Assembly (NCBI GenBank): GCA_009192285.1
Contig: WBVU01000005.1
Coordinates: 2,064,731 to 2,128,730 of the forward strand
Source of the DNA: Morchella semilibera
Lineage: Eukaryota > Ascomycota > Pezizomycetes > Pezizales > Morchellaceae
Direction: 5' to 3'
Length of the DNA stretch: 64,000 nt
Shown here piece after piece: positions 36,535-48,486 of the stretch (positions are counted from its first letter, which is position 1; each line of letters begins with the position of its first letter). The notes under the pieces were generated by a model, which searched no databases, was not told where the DNA came from, and saw only the letters and a list, made by a program, of their open reading frames with translations. Made by a program: the position numbers and the translations under genes.

Positions 36535-38263
36535 CTTGAAAACCAAGCAACGTCGTACAGAGATATATTGCAAGATTGTTTAACAAGACTGATTGTCGAG
36601 AAAAATTAGTTTTCAACGGCCAGCAGCAGAATCAGCAGCAGAGATGCCTCTTAAAGCTGTGGGGGAATCACATAGTCGTGTAACAGTGATGGATATTCGG
36701 CTTTGATATGACTCTCGAGGGGGGGGGGACTGTCCCACGTGTGTAAAACAATAGTAGATGCAGCGGTACCGCAGCCAGCATGGAAGAGAAGCCATCCGGT
36801 TACACAAGGTACTATCAGTGATTGAAGTCTAGGCGAGAGTAGGAATTGTGGCGGTACCGGGTATCTATTTGTGGCCTCACTTTCCTTACTCGCGCTCTGT
36901 CTTGGTTACATGAAGTATGTGCCTGCGATGCAGTTTCTTTCTTCTTCTTCTGGCGCCTAGGATTATGTCCATGCATGAAGAAAAAAAACATAAATACATG
37001 TAGTCCAAATATTGAAAGACGCAGCCGAAGCCAAGAGAAAGCTTGTTTGGACAGCATTCTGATGTTACATGTATTCCTCGCCAGATAGATTAAGCATCTT
37101 GCAGGAGATAAAAGCTTGGCCACTGGATCTCTGTATTGCCGAGGACAAACACGTGCACATGTAAAAAAGTACATGTAGTAATTCACTTGAATATAAAGCT
37201 TTATCCATCATCCATGGTTGTGACGTGGCCCCTGAATCTGCAAGGGTCCCGGAAGCCTTTTGCCGCGGAGCGCTCATAGCATTTACTACAGCCCCATAGC
37301 CTAATCTTGAGGATGGGTACTTTTTATTGGTAGATAGGAGGCTTATGTAGTTTTTACCCAAGATTAGGCGCATCTGGTTCAAGCGAAAGCTTCAGTTGTG
37401 GCGATATGAGCATCCGAGTGACCAATCAATCGTGCGTGAATTATGGATACTCTTCGGGCCAGCTACTTCACACTTATCTTCACTCGAAAGATATCTGATC
37501 AAAACAATGCACGCAGTAAAATGGTACCAGTGATATATCCTTCAGGAAATGGGACTCGTAATGAGACAAAACCAATGCGTCCCAAGCAATTTTTTCCGAT
37601 TGCTCTTTTCACAATGACTGGATTTAAATGGTAATCATTAGTTGACCTTAATAGCGGGGGTCTTAATAAAAATATATACATGCCTGGTCCCCGGTGCTAA
37701 TCTTTCCAGCTAAGGGAACACTGTATAGAGCCGGCGTACTAAATAAAGACCGTAAGACACGATCGATCTGCTTTTAGGCCCACAAATATACTGGGTGTCT
37801 TCTGTGCCGCGAAGATCCTGCTACAAGCAATCGGAATGGCGAAGGTGATAAGAGAATAATGGTGAGGGGGAGACTTGGAGAAGAAGGACCACCTTGAGGT
37901 TGGATACCAACGATGTTACCGAAGGCCAATAAACATGTTTCCCTGTATTGCACTGCATTCAAGGATGAAGTCGCCTTGCATGATAGGGTTATCAGATTTA
38001 CGGCTACTATACCAACCGAGTCTATACTGCTCATACCTCACAACACTTCATATCGTCGCAGACCCAAGCCCCGAGTGAGAACCTATGAGCCAAGAAGGGT
38101 TAGGGATTCTTAACAATACCATTATGCCCCCGTCGCACACAACGCGGTGCCATCACCAACCATCCAGCCGCAGCCAGCCCAACATCACCGATTACGAAAC
38201 GACCTCATACAAACAGCCCGCCCTACCACCGCACTCCCACTACGAACAACGACCACCTACAAC
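36535..38263. promoter_or_regulatory. Divergent intergenic region
   Basis: Between the starts of the GPI-protein gene (-) and VPS68 (+). It contains TACATGTA palindromes (36995, 37066, 37172) and the second copy of the exact 20-bp word (37271-37290). Short open frames look random. Confidence 0.4.
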
Positions 38264-39028
38264 ATGTCGCACCCCTTCCGTATCCCCTTCCCAAAGCTTC
38301 CCTCCTCTGCCGCCTGCCGCACCGCCGGTGTCTACACCTCTGGAGCTCTCGTCAGCCACCCCACCCCCCTCTCCTCAGAGCTAGAGAGCTAAGCTAACGA
38401 CCGCAGTTCTCGCTTGGATTCTGGTTCTTTGTCGACGCGAGCGTGTACAGCAAGGTCGCCAACACTGGCGATGTACATATCAGGTTCCCCGAATGGATCC
38501 CACTGATTTGTAGCGTGCTGGGAATGCTGGTGTATGTGTATCCTCGGTCCTCTGGGTTGGTTGGGTTGGATGAGAGAGGCTAATGGAGATGGGGCGAATA
38601 GCATCAACTCGATTGAGAAGTCGCGCCTCATGGCAGATAACTTTTCGTACAGCGGCGGCGACGTGGCATGGAAAGCGAAGCTGGTGCTGTTCATGGGGTT
38701 TGCACTGCTGGCGGGGGGTCTGGCGGGGTCGGTGGTATGTTCCTTCTTTTTTTTTGGAAGAGGGGGAGGGGGGTTCCTGGGAGTCCTGATTATGGCTAAT
38801 GAGGGTGATCTAGTGCTTTTTGATACTAAGCTATATCGTCCCGCAATACCCGTGGCCAACGCTCTACTTTGGCGTCGCGAACGTCATCTCTAACTCTCTC
38901 ATCATGCTGAGGTATGTGTTCTGTCTGCCCTGTGCGCTGGTTGTACTGTGCTGACCGAGAGTAGCTGTATCTCCATGTGGCTGTCGCAGAACATCGAAGA
39001 GGATTACACCTACAACCTATCCTTGTAG
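38264..39028 (+). CDS. VPS68: Vps68-like endosomal membrane protein (UPF0220/TMEM50 family)
   Basis: Five exons (38264-38350, 38407-38531, 38602-38734, 38814-38911, 38965-39028) give 168 residues, the family length. The spliced product reads SGALFSLGFWFFVDASVYSK, then GMLVINSIEKSRLMADNFSYSG, FMGFALLAGGLAGSV, PQYPWPTLYFGVANVISNSLIMLS and ends NIEEDYTYNLSL. Four transmembrane helices are expected. In yeast Vps68 works with Vps55 and the ESCRT machinery in late-endosome-to-vacuole traffic. The fourth exon must start at 38814 (after gatctag) for the frame to stay open. The acceptor near 38836 would break it. Confidence 0.93.
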
Positions 39029-40027
39029 AGGGGAGTGGGTTAGGGGTTCCAATCGCCGTGTAGTGTCACCATCGTCGTCATCGTTGTAACAACATCAACA
39101 ATTGCCATCCATTGAGCTGCTTCTTCTTTTCTCTCTTACTTTGTCGTTCGTGTTTGGGTTTATTAACTTTTCCTGTTTTGTGCGTGTGTATGGGAAAATG
39201 AAATTAGGTTAGCAATGAATTCATGTGTGGGTTTTTTTTTCTCTTCCCCTTTTCTCCTTTGCTTTGCGTGTGTTTTGTGCGCATGTAGCCTTTGAGGGCT
39301 GTGTGGGGTTTGCTGTGGGGTTTACTAGTGGCATCGTGTGAGCTTTGGTGTGGTTGGGGTAGTCTCGTTCCTAGACTGTTGTTTTGTAGTGCAGAGGATC
39401 ACCACAGGCTGGCTGGGCACGAGACTAGGGTTGGGGTAGAAATAAAATTGTCTGGAGTATTGCGGACGTGTGGGCATAGGTGAGCGCTGTCTTGGCGACG
39501 TTGGATACATGTATCCAGTCAGTGGGTGTTGATGGCCAACCTTTGATCACTAGACTGAGTTGTAAGTGCTGTGTTCCTATCATTACCACAACACTCGTAA
39601 CAGGTAGACAATCCCCGTAGATCGCCAAAAGTACATGCATTTGGGTTTCTGGGAGCGAATGAGCTTTTAAGTTGGATACATGTAGATTTAATGTACGAAT
39701 GTATGTTACATGTAGGTTTGAGGAAGCTGTAAGTACATGATGTACAAACGTACATCTACACGGTTGTGAATCCAAGCAAAAGCAACCATTCACAGACCGT
39801 ATTCTATCTATCAAAGAATTGAACCAAAAAGCTACATGTAGGCCCAGCTACCCCCCCCCCCCCACCCGGGGCATATCCTAATCTCAAGTTCATGCACGCC
39901 AACCCACCAATTCCTTGGCATTTTTCCCCCACCGACGTCATCCCACCACAAGTAACTTACATACATCATAGCCGGTGTCCCTGGAGCGTTCCCCACGGGC
40001 CCAACAACCCTCACAACATCACGAGCC
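39029..40027. other. Intergenic
   Basis: 3' flank of VPS68 and promoter of YME2. Four TACATGTA palindromes (39509, 39681, 39708, 39833) lie within 330 bp. No gene recognised. Confidence 0.5.
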
Positions 40028-42670
40028 ATGTACCGGCGACTCTCGCCCTGCGTCCGGCAGCAGTATCTCCGTCGATCCGCCACTAAAAAATGCAGTCCGA
40101 TATCATTACGGACCATCCACATCGAGGGTCCACCTCGGGGAACTGGTAAACAACATGATATTCTAAAGGGCTTGGGCACAAGGCCAGGGTCCAGTGGGTT
40201 CTTAGGCACGAAGACGTGGGTGAGGGCGACGAGTACGGAAGGGTACAGTAAGACGGGGTATATTGACTTGCAACCAGGTGAAGGGCTGTTATTCTTCGAT
40301 AGTAAGCAGTCAATTACCCCATTATATATACTCTCAGTTACTATATTGACAAGCGTACAGATATATTCCCTCTCAAGACCGCGGTCTTCGATATTCGCTA
40401 CCTGATAACTCGCCTAGACAAGGTCTCGTTTGAATCGCGCATCCGCAATAACTACATTCCGCCGTCTTTGACCTCCGCAAACTCCCCGGATACATTTACG
40501 ATCACAGCCATCATCCCGCGCGTCAAGGACGGCGGTGCCCTCGCCAAATACACCACAAACTCTCCTGCCGCCGTTATTGAAGAGGCTGTCTCCCAGTACC
40601 TTGAAGACCAGTCCATAAAGCCCTGGTACTCACCCTTCGCGCGGGTCAAGGCCTACTCCGTGCAAGGCAAGCCCTGGCTCGAGGACCTCCGTATTTTCCC
40701 CACTACAAAGATCAAGGTCGAGTTCACGGGTGGTGACGGCATCCTCTCACAGGAGCAGCTTTATGCTCTGTTTAGACGCTATGGGAAGATCGTGGATATT
40801 CACCCGCAGTCCCCGGGATCGAAGGATCTGCCTCACTATGCTACGATACAGTTCTCGATGCTTCGCTCTGCAACGGCAGCTAGGAACTGTCTACATGGGT
40901 TTGTGACTACGGGGACACAGACGGGAACAGGGAAGGAGCTGCCGATCACAATGCGCATCCTATATGAGCGCACGTTGAAGGCCCACTGGATCCGCGACTG
41001 GTTATTCTCACACCCACGTATCGTGATACCGATCGTTGGTGCCATCTTGGCTGCGATTACAGTCGCTGTATTTGATCCTGTGAGGACTTGGTTTATTGAG
41101 GCCAAAATTACCCGTGCACTGAATTTCACGGAATCTTCGTACTGGGTCGCGATGAAGAAGTATACTGTCGGACAGCTCCCCATTGGACGTAAACAACACA
41201 GTATGAATGATCTTTGGGCTGTCTGGGACGAGCGCATAGAGTCTGTAGAACAGCTACAAGCCTGGCTGCGAGAGACTGTTGAGACTTTTATCGTAGTTCA
41301 AGGCCCCCGCGGGTCAGGAAAGAAAGACCTCGTGGTTGACACAGTCCTCAAAGGCCGTAAGAACGTTCTTGTAATTGATTGTGAGCCCATTGATGAGGCA
41401 CATGGGGATAGCGCTACCATTGCTGCTGCGGCAGCGCAAGTAGGATATCGGCCAGTGTTCTCATGGTTGAACACTATCAGTAGTCTTCTTGATCTTGCAG
41501 CACAGGGAACGCTGGGAAGCTCAGCTGGGTTCAGTCAGACGCTAGAAACACAGTTTGACAAAATTCTGAAGAATACAGGAATTGCACTAAAGAGAATTGC
41601 GCTGAAGGACAAGGGTGAGTCGGAGAAGGACCTGGGATTGAGTGATGACGAGTATCTTAGCACACACCCGAGAAGCGGCCAGTAGTTGTCATTGACAACT
41701 TTCTGCACATGGAAGGTAATAACATTATCTACGAGAGGCTAGCTGGTTGGTAGGGCCCCCACCCTCCTGTTAACCGTAAATTAGTAAATAGTAAACGGTC
41801 ATATACTTACTCTCCGCCACTTCTAGGGCCGCCCTCCTTGTCTCTGCCAACATAGCTCATGTAATATTCCTCACCAATGATACAACCTTTTCCAAGTCTC
41901 TCTCCAAGTCCCTCCCCGACCGCGTCTTCAGATCCATCCTCCTCGGCGACGCCGCCCCCGAATCCGCTAAACGCTTCGTGCTCAAACACATCGACGACGA
42001 GCTGTCCGGAGACTCCAGCGAAAAGGCCCTCTCCGAGCTCGAGGAATCTATTCAAGCTCTTGGCGGCCGTCTCACCGACCTCGAATCCCTCGCGCGTCGC
42101 ATCAAGACCGGCGAGTCCCCCAAGAAGGCCGTCCAGGAAATCATCGAGACCTCTGCCGCCGAAATCCTCAAGCTCTACTTCCTCGAGGAGGCCGGCTACC
42201 GCAAGAAGCGCACTTGGTCCGCTGAGCAGGCATGGTACCTTGTTAAGGCGCTTGCAGAGAAGGGAGAGATTCCATTCAACCAGGTTGTCATCCACGATCT
42301 GTTCCGCTCTGATGAGGAGCCGATCCAGAATCTGGAACAGGCGGAAATGATACAAATTGTGATCAACAATGGTCGGCCTTACTCGATCCGCCCTGGCAGG
42401 CCGGTGTATCAAGCTGCATTCCAGAGGCTCCTGGAAGATAAGGTTCTGAAGGCGAAGATGGACTTGATGAGCTTGAAGGCGATCATAAAGGGTGAGGAGG
42501 CAGTGATCGAGAAAGCGGAGAAGGAGATGGAGACGTTGGCAACGCTGCCGAAGCAGCCCAAGGGCAGGATGGAGTACCTGTTGGAGAAGGTGGCAGTGGC
42601 ACAGGTAAAGGTCGCTGAGGCGGAGAAGACGATTGTGGGGTTGAAAAAGACGCTGAAGACGGATTATTAA
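40028..42670 (+). CDS. YME2: Mitochondrial escape protein Yme2 (RRM + P-loop, inner membrane), one apparent frameshift
   Basis: Exons 40028-40301, 40361-41749 and 41827-42670. The start has a basic, Ser/Arg-rich presequence (MYRRLSPCVRQQYLRR). The FFDNIFPLKTAVFDIRYL region and a degenerate RRM (IFPTTKIKVEFTGGDGI..EQLYALFRRYGKIVDI) match Yme2. A single membrane helix follows (IVIPIVGAILAAITVAVF), then a Walker A (GPRGSGKK, about residue 405). In the second exon the frame reading DDEYLSTHP must switch at about 41661-41670 to read EKRPVVVIDNFLHMEG, the expected continuation and the likely Walker B (VVVIDN). One base appears to be missing there. No intron fits. After the switch the frame is intact to TDY-stop. 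With the shift ignored the protein is about 835 residues, normal for the family; taken literally it stops at 41685. Yme2 maintains mitochondrial nucleoid structure and mtDNA stability. Confidence 0.9.
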
Positions 42671-44585
42671 AGTGAAGGGTGTGATTTGGTTTTAGTTAGT
42701 ATTGTGCAGATATCCAAAGTTGCCATTTAGCCATGTAAAGTAATAATATGCGGTTCATATCCTATCTCCGCTTTTCATTAGCTGAAGCTCTTGCAGTGCT
42801 GAAAGGTGATGTTGCTATTAGGGGCCGCGAGAAAACAAGAGGCAGTGCCAAGAGAACTTGATGTAGAAGGGTTAGGGCAAGTGATCATCTGTGTAGAATA
42901 GTATTCGGGGGGTGTAGCCAAGGCTGAATAATTCTCACCTGTTTAGGACTAGGGTTGTATCTGAAGTAGGGGGGGGGTATTACCTTCAAGTAGTGAAAGG
43001 CTGGATTTTCTCGGGTTATCTTCCACTGGAAGCTTTCTTGTATACTCCCGGCGCTCGAGGTATAGGCTACTGTAAAGCGTATTTTACTCCTATGATCGAG
43101 GCGAGGCCGGACTGCTGGCGGCGGGAGGGGCAACCGGTGTGTCAAGCAGATCATAAACTATCACTCGACGTGTGGTGGGGCTTATTTTTTTTTTATTTGT
43201 TTAATTCATTAATTGTTGGGCTTCCTTTTTTCCGGTAATCTGACTGTAGAGAGGACTGAACAGTATAAGACTTAGAAATATAGACAGGTCTTATATACTG
43301 ATAAATGAAACATACTGTGTCCTCATGGTAGTGACATGTGTACTGGAGAAGAGGCCTAGGCAAAATGGTTGTCTCCTAGGCACAGGGCAGCACGCATTAC
43401 CCTTTTTTAATTCAAGCCGGGGTTTTTTGGCTCTGAGTAATAAACCCTAAATCTGTGCTTAGGGTTCCGTTGTGTACATAAACGCGTGTATCTTCTGCGA
43501 AGTTTTGGTAGTCGTAAAATTTGTATGGGGACACGTACACCATACAAAATCCGGAACCTTTGGAAGACCTTGAGAAAAAAATCATACACACCTACCTGGA
43601 AAGTGGGCTCAAAATTCTAGGGTCCTCTAAGCTCCACCTTGAGATAATCTCTAGCGTCTTGTTGGGAAACCTTTTGTCCAACACTGAGCGGTTGGTTTAA
43701 GTCGCTAAAGATGAGTACTTTAGGTCATGTAATCTACTAAAATTTATGTCCCAGTACAGTACTTTATACCCAACGGGCTAATAAAAGCCTTAGTCATACA
43801 ACAGCATCAAGAGCGCTGCGCCATACAGTACCAACCACAATCCATGTCCGTCGATTCTCAACGTGTAATGCATATAGTTTTAGGCTATCTTACACTGTTC
43901 CCGTTGTCAGGCTCTCGGCGGGGAAGTGTCTGCACCAGTCATGAAAGAGGTTATCCTGAAAGAGGTGACAATTTGGCGTACCAATCAGGGCTGCGCACAC
44001 TGCAAAGCCCCACGTTTGCAGATATTATAGGGCTGATGGTAGACTATAGTGGTTATAAGGGTAGTCTATGGGTTTGAGCTGAGTTGGGAGGAAGAAATTC
44101 TTGCTAGATTCTCTACTTCCTCGGCAAGCTGTATTTTACCTTCTTCCCGCTCTAGGCCCGTCTCTTGCTCTCACATGCGCTTGTGTTGCCATTAGGTGCT
44201 CTCATACTTGTTCTTCGCTCCACCGCACAATAAGTCTGCCGGTTTTTGACACCTGTAACAGTACATGTAGCCAGCACTACTTAATATGTTAGGAGTTTCA
44301 GCATATCCTTCAATTCTTCATTTTAAGCCGCAGCCACTGCCTAGGGTATCACTTTCATGACGGATACAGAAAATTAAAATCTGAGATAACAATTTATAAT
44401 CATCCAACGACGCCTATAGCTATAAATTCTAACAATTTCCCAAGATCCCCAAAAATCTAAACCCGTCGGATGCCTGCCTACCTGGGACCCACAAATAGAA
44501 AAAGAAGAAACACAGAAAGTTAAAACATATGTGGAGAAAGAAAGATCAAGACCAGCTTGTCGAAACTAAAACACCGATTTCTCCT
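42671..44585. other. Convergent intergenic region, no gene seen
   Basis: Lies between the 3' ends of YME2 (+) and the C2H2 factor (-). Short frames only. One ATCACTCG (43160) and one TACATGTA (44264) word are present. Confidence 0.5.
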
Positions 44586-47500
44586 CTATTCATCCTCACA
44601 AATATCCGATTCATCATCCTGGTCCTCAAAAAGCCCATCTAGGGCATTAACAACCGCCTGACCAACACCCCAATGCTCCATATCCATGAAAAGACTCCTC
44701 ATCCACCTAAGAAACCTCCACTCCAAGCTTTCCAATCCCTCCGACTCCTCATTTCTTAACTCCCAGCGCATAAGAAGCCTCAGTAGCTCGTGTCGGAAGT
44801 TCTCCACGGGTGGTAATGATCTTGGGGGTTCATGATGGCCACCCCCGAGAACGTCATCCCAGTTGACTTCGTCAACCATTAACATCCAAGTCTCGTTCGT
44901 TTGGGGCGGGTCGTATGTCCAGTTGTTATACATAGCGACATTATCCACCATGTTGTACCCGACTGACCCGCTGCTCCCTTCCCCGATGCGTACGAGGACC
45001 TCCCATACTACCATTAGAGCTTTAAAAATCATTACGGTAACTACCGGAAACTCTGTGCTTCTAGCACTATCTTGGTACGCGCCTAAAAATCTTATAAGCC
45101 CGAGTAAATGCGATAGTAAATCAGTCTCTTCCAAAACACGAGTGAAGGACGCGTGTGTTGAAGCGTTGGCCGTGACTGAATAACATCGCTCCTTCGCCGC
45201 ATCTACTATGTTCGATAAAGCTGTGTCCAGGTCCATTGGGACATCTTTCTGATAGATCATTACACGATCTGGGAGGATAATCTGGATCAAAGCCAATTGC
45301 ATCGATATGTAAAATGCTCTCTCGCAACCCTTGAGCCTTCTAGACGATTGCAATTCCTTATTAGCATCTGGACTTAACGTAAATGCACTAGGTGTTTCAT
45401 GTGCTGTAATCCCATGCCCGGAATCGAAAACGAACATATTTGCAATTCCAGAAACCTGTCCTACTGTATTTAAGGCGTGTCGCAACTTGTGTAGCTCAAC
45501 ATGACTTTCCTCAGGAAAGATTTCAGGTAGTCTTCCATTGTCATAATCAGCTTGACTTAGGTTGGTTGGCTCCTCAGTGCCGGTATCAAAATCTTCTTCT
45601 GGTAGTCTGCTCGTAATATCAAGGATCTCCATTTGAATGGCTGCAGCTAGTATCAGTGCCGAGAAGTTGCTCCCGAGACCTCCGGTTTGTAGGAGTTCGC
45701 TATGGCCGCGACCTTTAAGCAGGATACGGAGGGTCTTCCCGAATAGTGGTGGCGAAACATTTACGGATCCATGAAGTTGGCTTGTTTGCCACAAGGGGTT
45801 CCACGCCTGGCAAGTTGGCGCCTCAAAGAGTTCAGCATCACACGGCAATGGAAGGTTCCGAAGCTCCATTGAACGGAGTAGACGCGGTGCGTCGAAAATG
45901 AGGGCCATGTAGCAATCGACTAGATACAATGTGAACGCAACCCTGATACGGGTCTCTTAGTAAACATTAGTTACAAGGATGAAGATATAATAGAATATTT
46001 ACCTTTTGCGGGATTCTCTGTAAACAAAAAGTTCCCATTGATGCTGTACAGAAGACCCCGTGGGGATAGGTTTTTCGACCTCATGAAAATATCTATACTC
46101 CCTCGCGATCTGAAAACCAAAGTGTTAATCAACATCCAGAAAAATCGGTCATGTGATGCGAGTGATAAATCATGCATCAGTTTCTAGAAATCTTACCTCA
46201 ACACACCGGGCAAGCAGGTTCCTCCCTTTCTTATGTTTCTCCTTTTCGCCTGAAAATAAAGCATAGATTGAAAATAACAGCAGTCCTTGCAAAACACAAA
46301 GTCTCTCTTCGCGTTCTCTACGCTCCGCATGTTTCTTCAGAATCTGTTTGGCTGGGTCCGTTGGCTCATCATCGCTGATTGTTTCACTAGGCTTGACCAT
46401 TCCCTCAGAGATTGCATAACTGCTATCTCTTCGTACTTTCATTCTGTAGATTCCTTCTTCACCAATAGAACCTCGTTTTGGCCTTTCAAGGTCCACTTCG
46501 TCAGTGTCCCCGGGCCCTCTTTCGATCCATCTTTCCATAACTCTAGATGCCTAGTTAGTATAACTATTTGAATCAAGATTTAAAGCTTCAGTGAGTTTAC
46601 TTAACCCCACTCTCCCAGAGCTGTGGGCTTAATGTTTTGTTGGTAGGATCATATCGGCCTCCTAGTGCACAAACAGCTCTGAGGAAGCTTGCTAAAACTG
46701 CACTAGGATTGAAAGTTGCCTTATGAAGAAGAGGAAAATATGGATGAAAGGCTTTTGAAGAAAAGTAATAATCTGAGTAATGAGAGAGTAGCTGCGGGGG
46801 TAAACTAAGATATCCAAGAGAACGTCCTATTAGCATGAAATAATTTAAGTATGGCATGGGTAAGTTACAATGGCAATTTGTCTGGTGTATAATAAGGCCT
46901 AAGTTCAGGTACTGATTTTGCAGGGAGCTACATGTATTTAGCCAGAATTTGTCAGCCTCATGATGGTTGGTAGCTATTTCTCGAACCCGAACCAATCAGG
47001 GAGTGGACAAGTAGACAAACGTCAGGAGCAACTGGAAGGACAAGCTGAAAGCGAGCAATCATTTCTTCCATTTCTGTACTTGGTGAACTGTTACGATCTT
47101 CATCTGGTTGCTCCATCTCCGGATGATGCTTTTTTTGGTGCTTAACCAAGTTATCGCTGAAAAGATAGGGAAAGGAAACAATTAGCCTTTTGGAAGAGCA
47201 AAACGAAAAGGGGAGGGCAGCGCCTAAGGAAAGAATTTACCCTCGGGAAAAGGCCAGTTTACATCCCGGGAATGGACACCGTGTGATTTTCTTGATAGAA
47301 TGTTCTATGGTGGGACGTTTCAGTATGTACTATGCTATTTATATGATACATCCTATTCGAGACGTACTATTCAACTTATGCCGATTGTTGTTGTACTACA
47401 ATATGATACAAAATTTAGTACCAGCCCACCAATAGATATCAAGAAAGAATTGGTTAACTTACTCTTGTGCTAGATCGCTCTTTGCACTCATCGCATTGAT

Positions 47501-47705
47501 ATGGCTTTGTGGCCTGCCACAATCTTTCATCTTCTTCTGTCCAATTTCCCCGAGCGGACTCCTCAAGGACATCTTTAAGCTGTATGTCAATATAGCGCCT
47601 CAACTTTAGAGCTTGCGAGATGGCTTTGGTGTTTGGCTTAGCCACCGATGAAGCTGGAAAGCTAAGTCCAGAAATGGAGTTTTTACGGTTGCTCTTGCGC
47701 GCCAT
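44586..47705 (-). CDS. C2H2 zinc-finger transcription factor with fungal-specific regulatory domain
   Basis: Seven exons: 47463-47705, 47241-47329, 47021-47156, 46606-46956, 46197-46550, 46003-46109 and 44586-45942, all in phase, about 878 residues. The N-terminal zinc-finger region is cut by two introns: YQCDECKERSSTR at the end of exon 1, CPFPGCKLAFSR in exon 2 and GDNLVKHQKKHH in exon 3. The last two form a classic C-x4-C-x12-H-x3-H finger. The middle carries the fungal-specific factor region (DYYFSSKAFHPYFPLLHKATFNPSAVL; AVCALGGRY; ARCVEIAREYRYFHE; ESRKRVAFTLYLVDCYMALIF). The long C-terminal exon is helical and mostly uncharacterised. The architecture resembles Adr1-type C2H2 plus Fungal_trans regulators. 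The junction between exons 3 and 4 is the least certain. Target genes are unknown. It is divergent from the His/Gln-repeat gene across 0.8 kb. Confidence 0.8.
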
Positions 47706-48486
47706 GAGATTCTCGCCCGGAGAAACCTCACGGTATTTTGAATTGCTGATTCAACTTTGGATATTCGGTTTACTCTGAGTTGGGAACTATTCTTTCCGTG
47801 CAAACAACTCCTTCTTTATACCCAGCAGATTCGGCATATTTATATATAGGTTCGATCATCCGGTGCTCTAGTACATAACTCCTCTAGATATGCCCAAAGA
47901 TTATAGTTGGTGTTTGCAGAAGCTGTGATAAGAGTTTTCGATCAATTCTGAAATTGTGGCTCTTTGATGCATAAGCTTAAGGAAGTTGTCACGCACGTCC
48001 GCGAGTGAACAGAGATGTTGAACTTGGGGCTCAACTGCGGGGGCGCCGCCAGCCGGGATGTGTCCTCCACTCAACGCCTGGCCGGTTCAGCACATTCTCC
48101 TGCGAGCTGATAAGCATTTTCCAACCAACCTACGAGTAGTCGACGTCAGAGAGAGATCCCTTCAAAATTTGACCTCGCTTTGCTGGCATTTAATCGATCG
48201 AAAGATAAGAGACGGTTTCACCGCGCCGCGGCGTGTTCGGGGGCTTCTAATAAAGTCTTGGGGATTACGGGTTCTGTAAATCGAGAGGAGGAAACAAGCA
48301 GGGGTGAGAATTTGAAGAGATCCCAGTTTAAGGTTGGCACGCGACCATTTATAGAAAGACAGAAAAGAAAGGGACCATAAAAGTACTGAGTGTCTCTAGA
48401 TATTGATCGCATACATAGCAAGCAGTACTAGTATATCCCCGTCTTTCACTTAAGTAAGAAATTCGAATCTAAGTTTCCAAAAAAAT
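47706..48486. promoter_or_regulatory. Divergent promoter region
   Basis: 781 bp between the starts of the C2H2 factor (-) and the His/Gln-repeat gene (+). No recognisable operator; a shared control region is possible. Confidence 0.35.

Noticed and set aside
36815-37382. Minus-strand frames of 105-123 codons in the GPI/VPS68 spacer
   Set aside because: Basic, random-looking composition and no family resemblance; they cover the repeated 20-bp word and TACATGTA sites.
38389-38859. A 156-codon minus-strand frame
   Set aside because: Antisense shadow of VPS68 exons, whose + strand product is clearly conserved.
41615-41660. An intron (gtgagt...cttag) in YME2 to explain the frame change
   Set aside because: The donor is in phase 1 while every usable acceptor needs phase 0. 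The would-be intron encodes the SDDEYL segment that I recall as conserved in relatives.
41807-42412. A 201-codon minus-strand frame
   Set aside because: Antisense shadow of the last YME2 exon.
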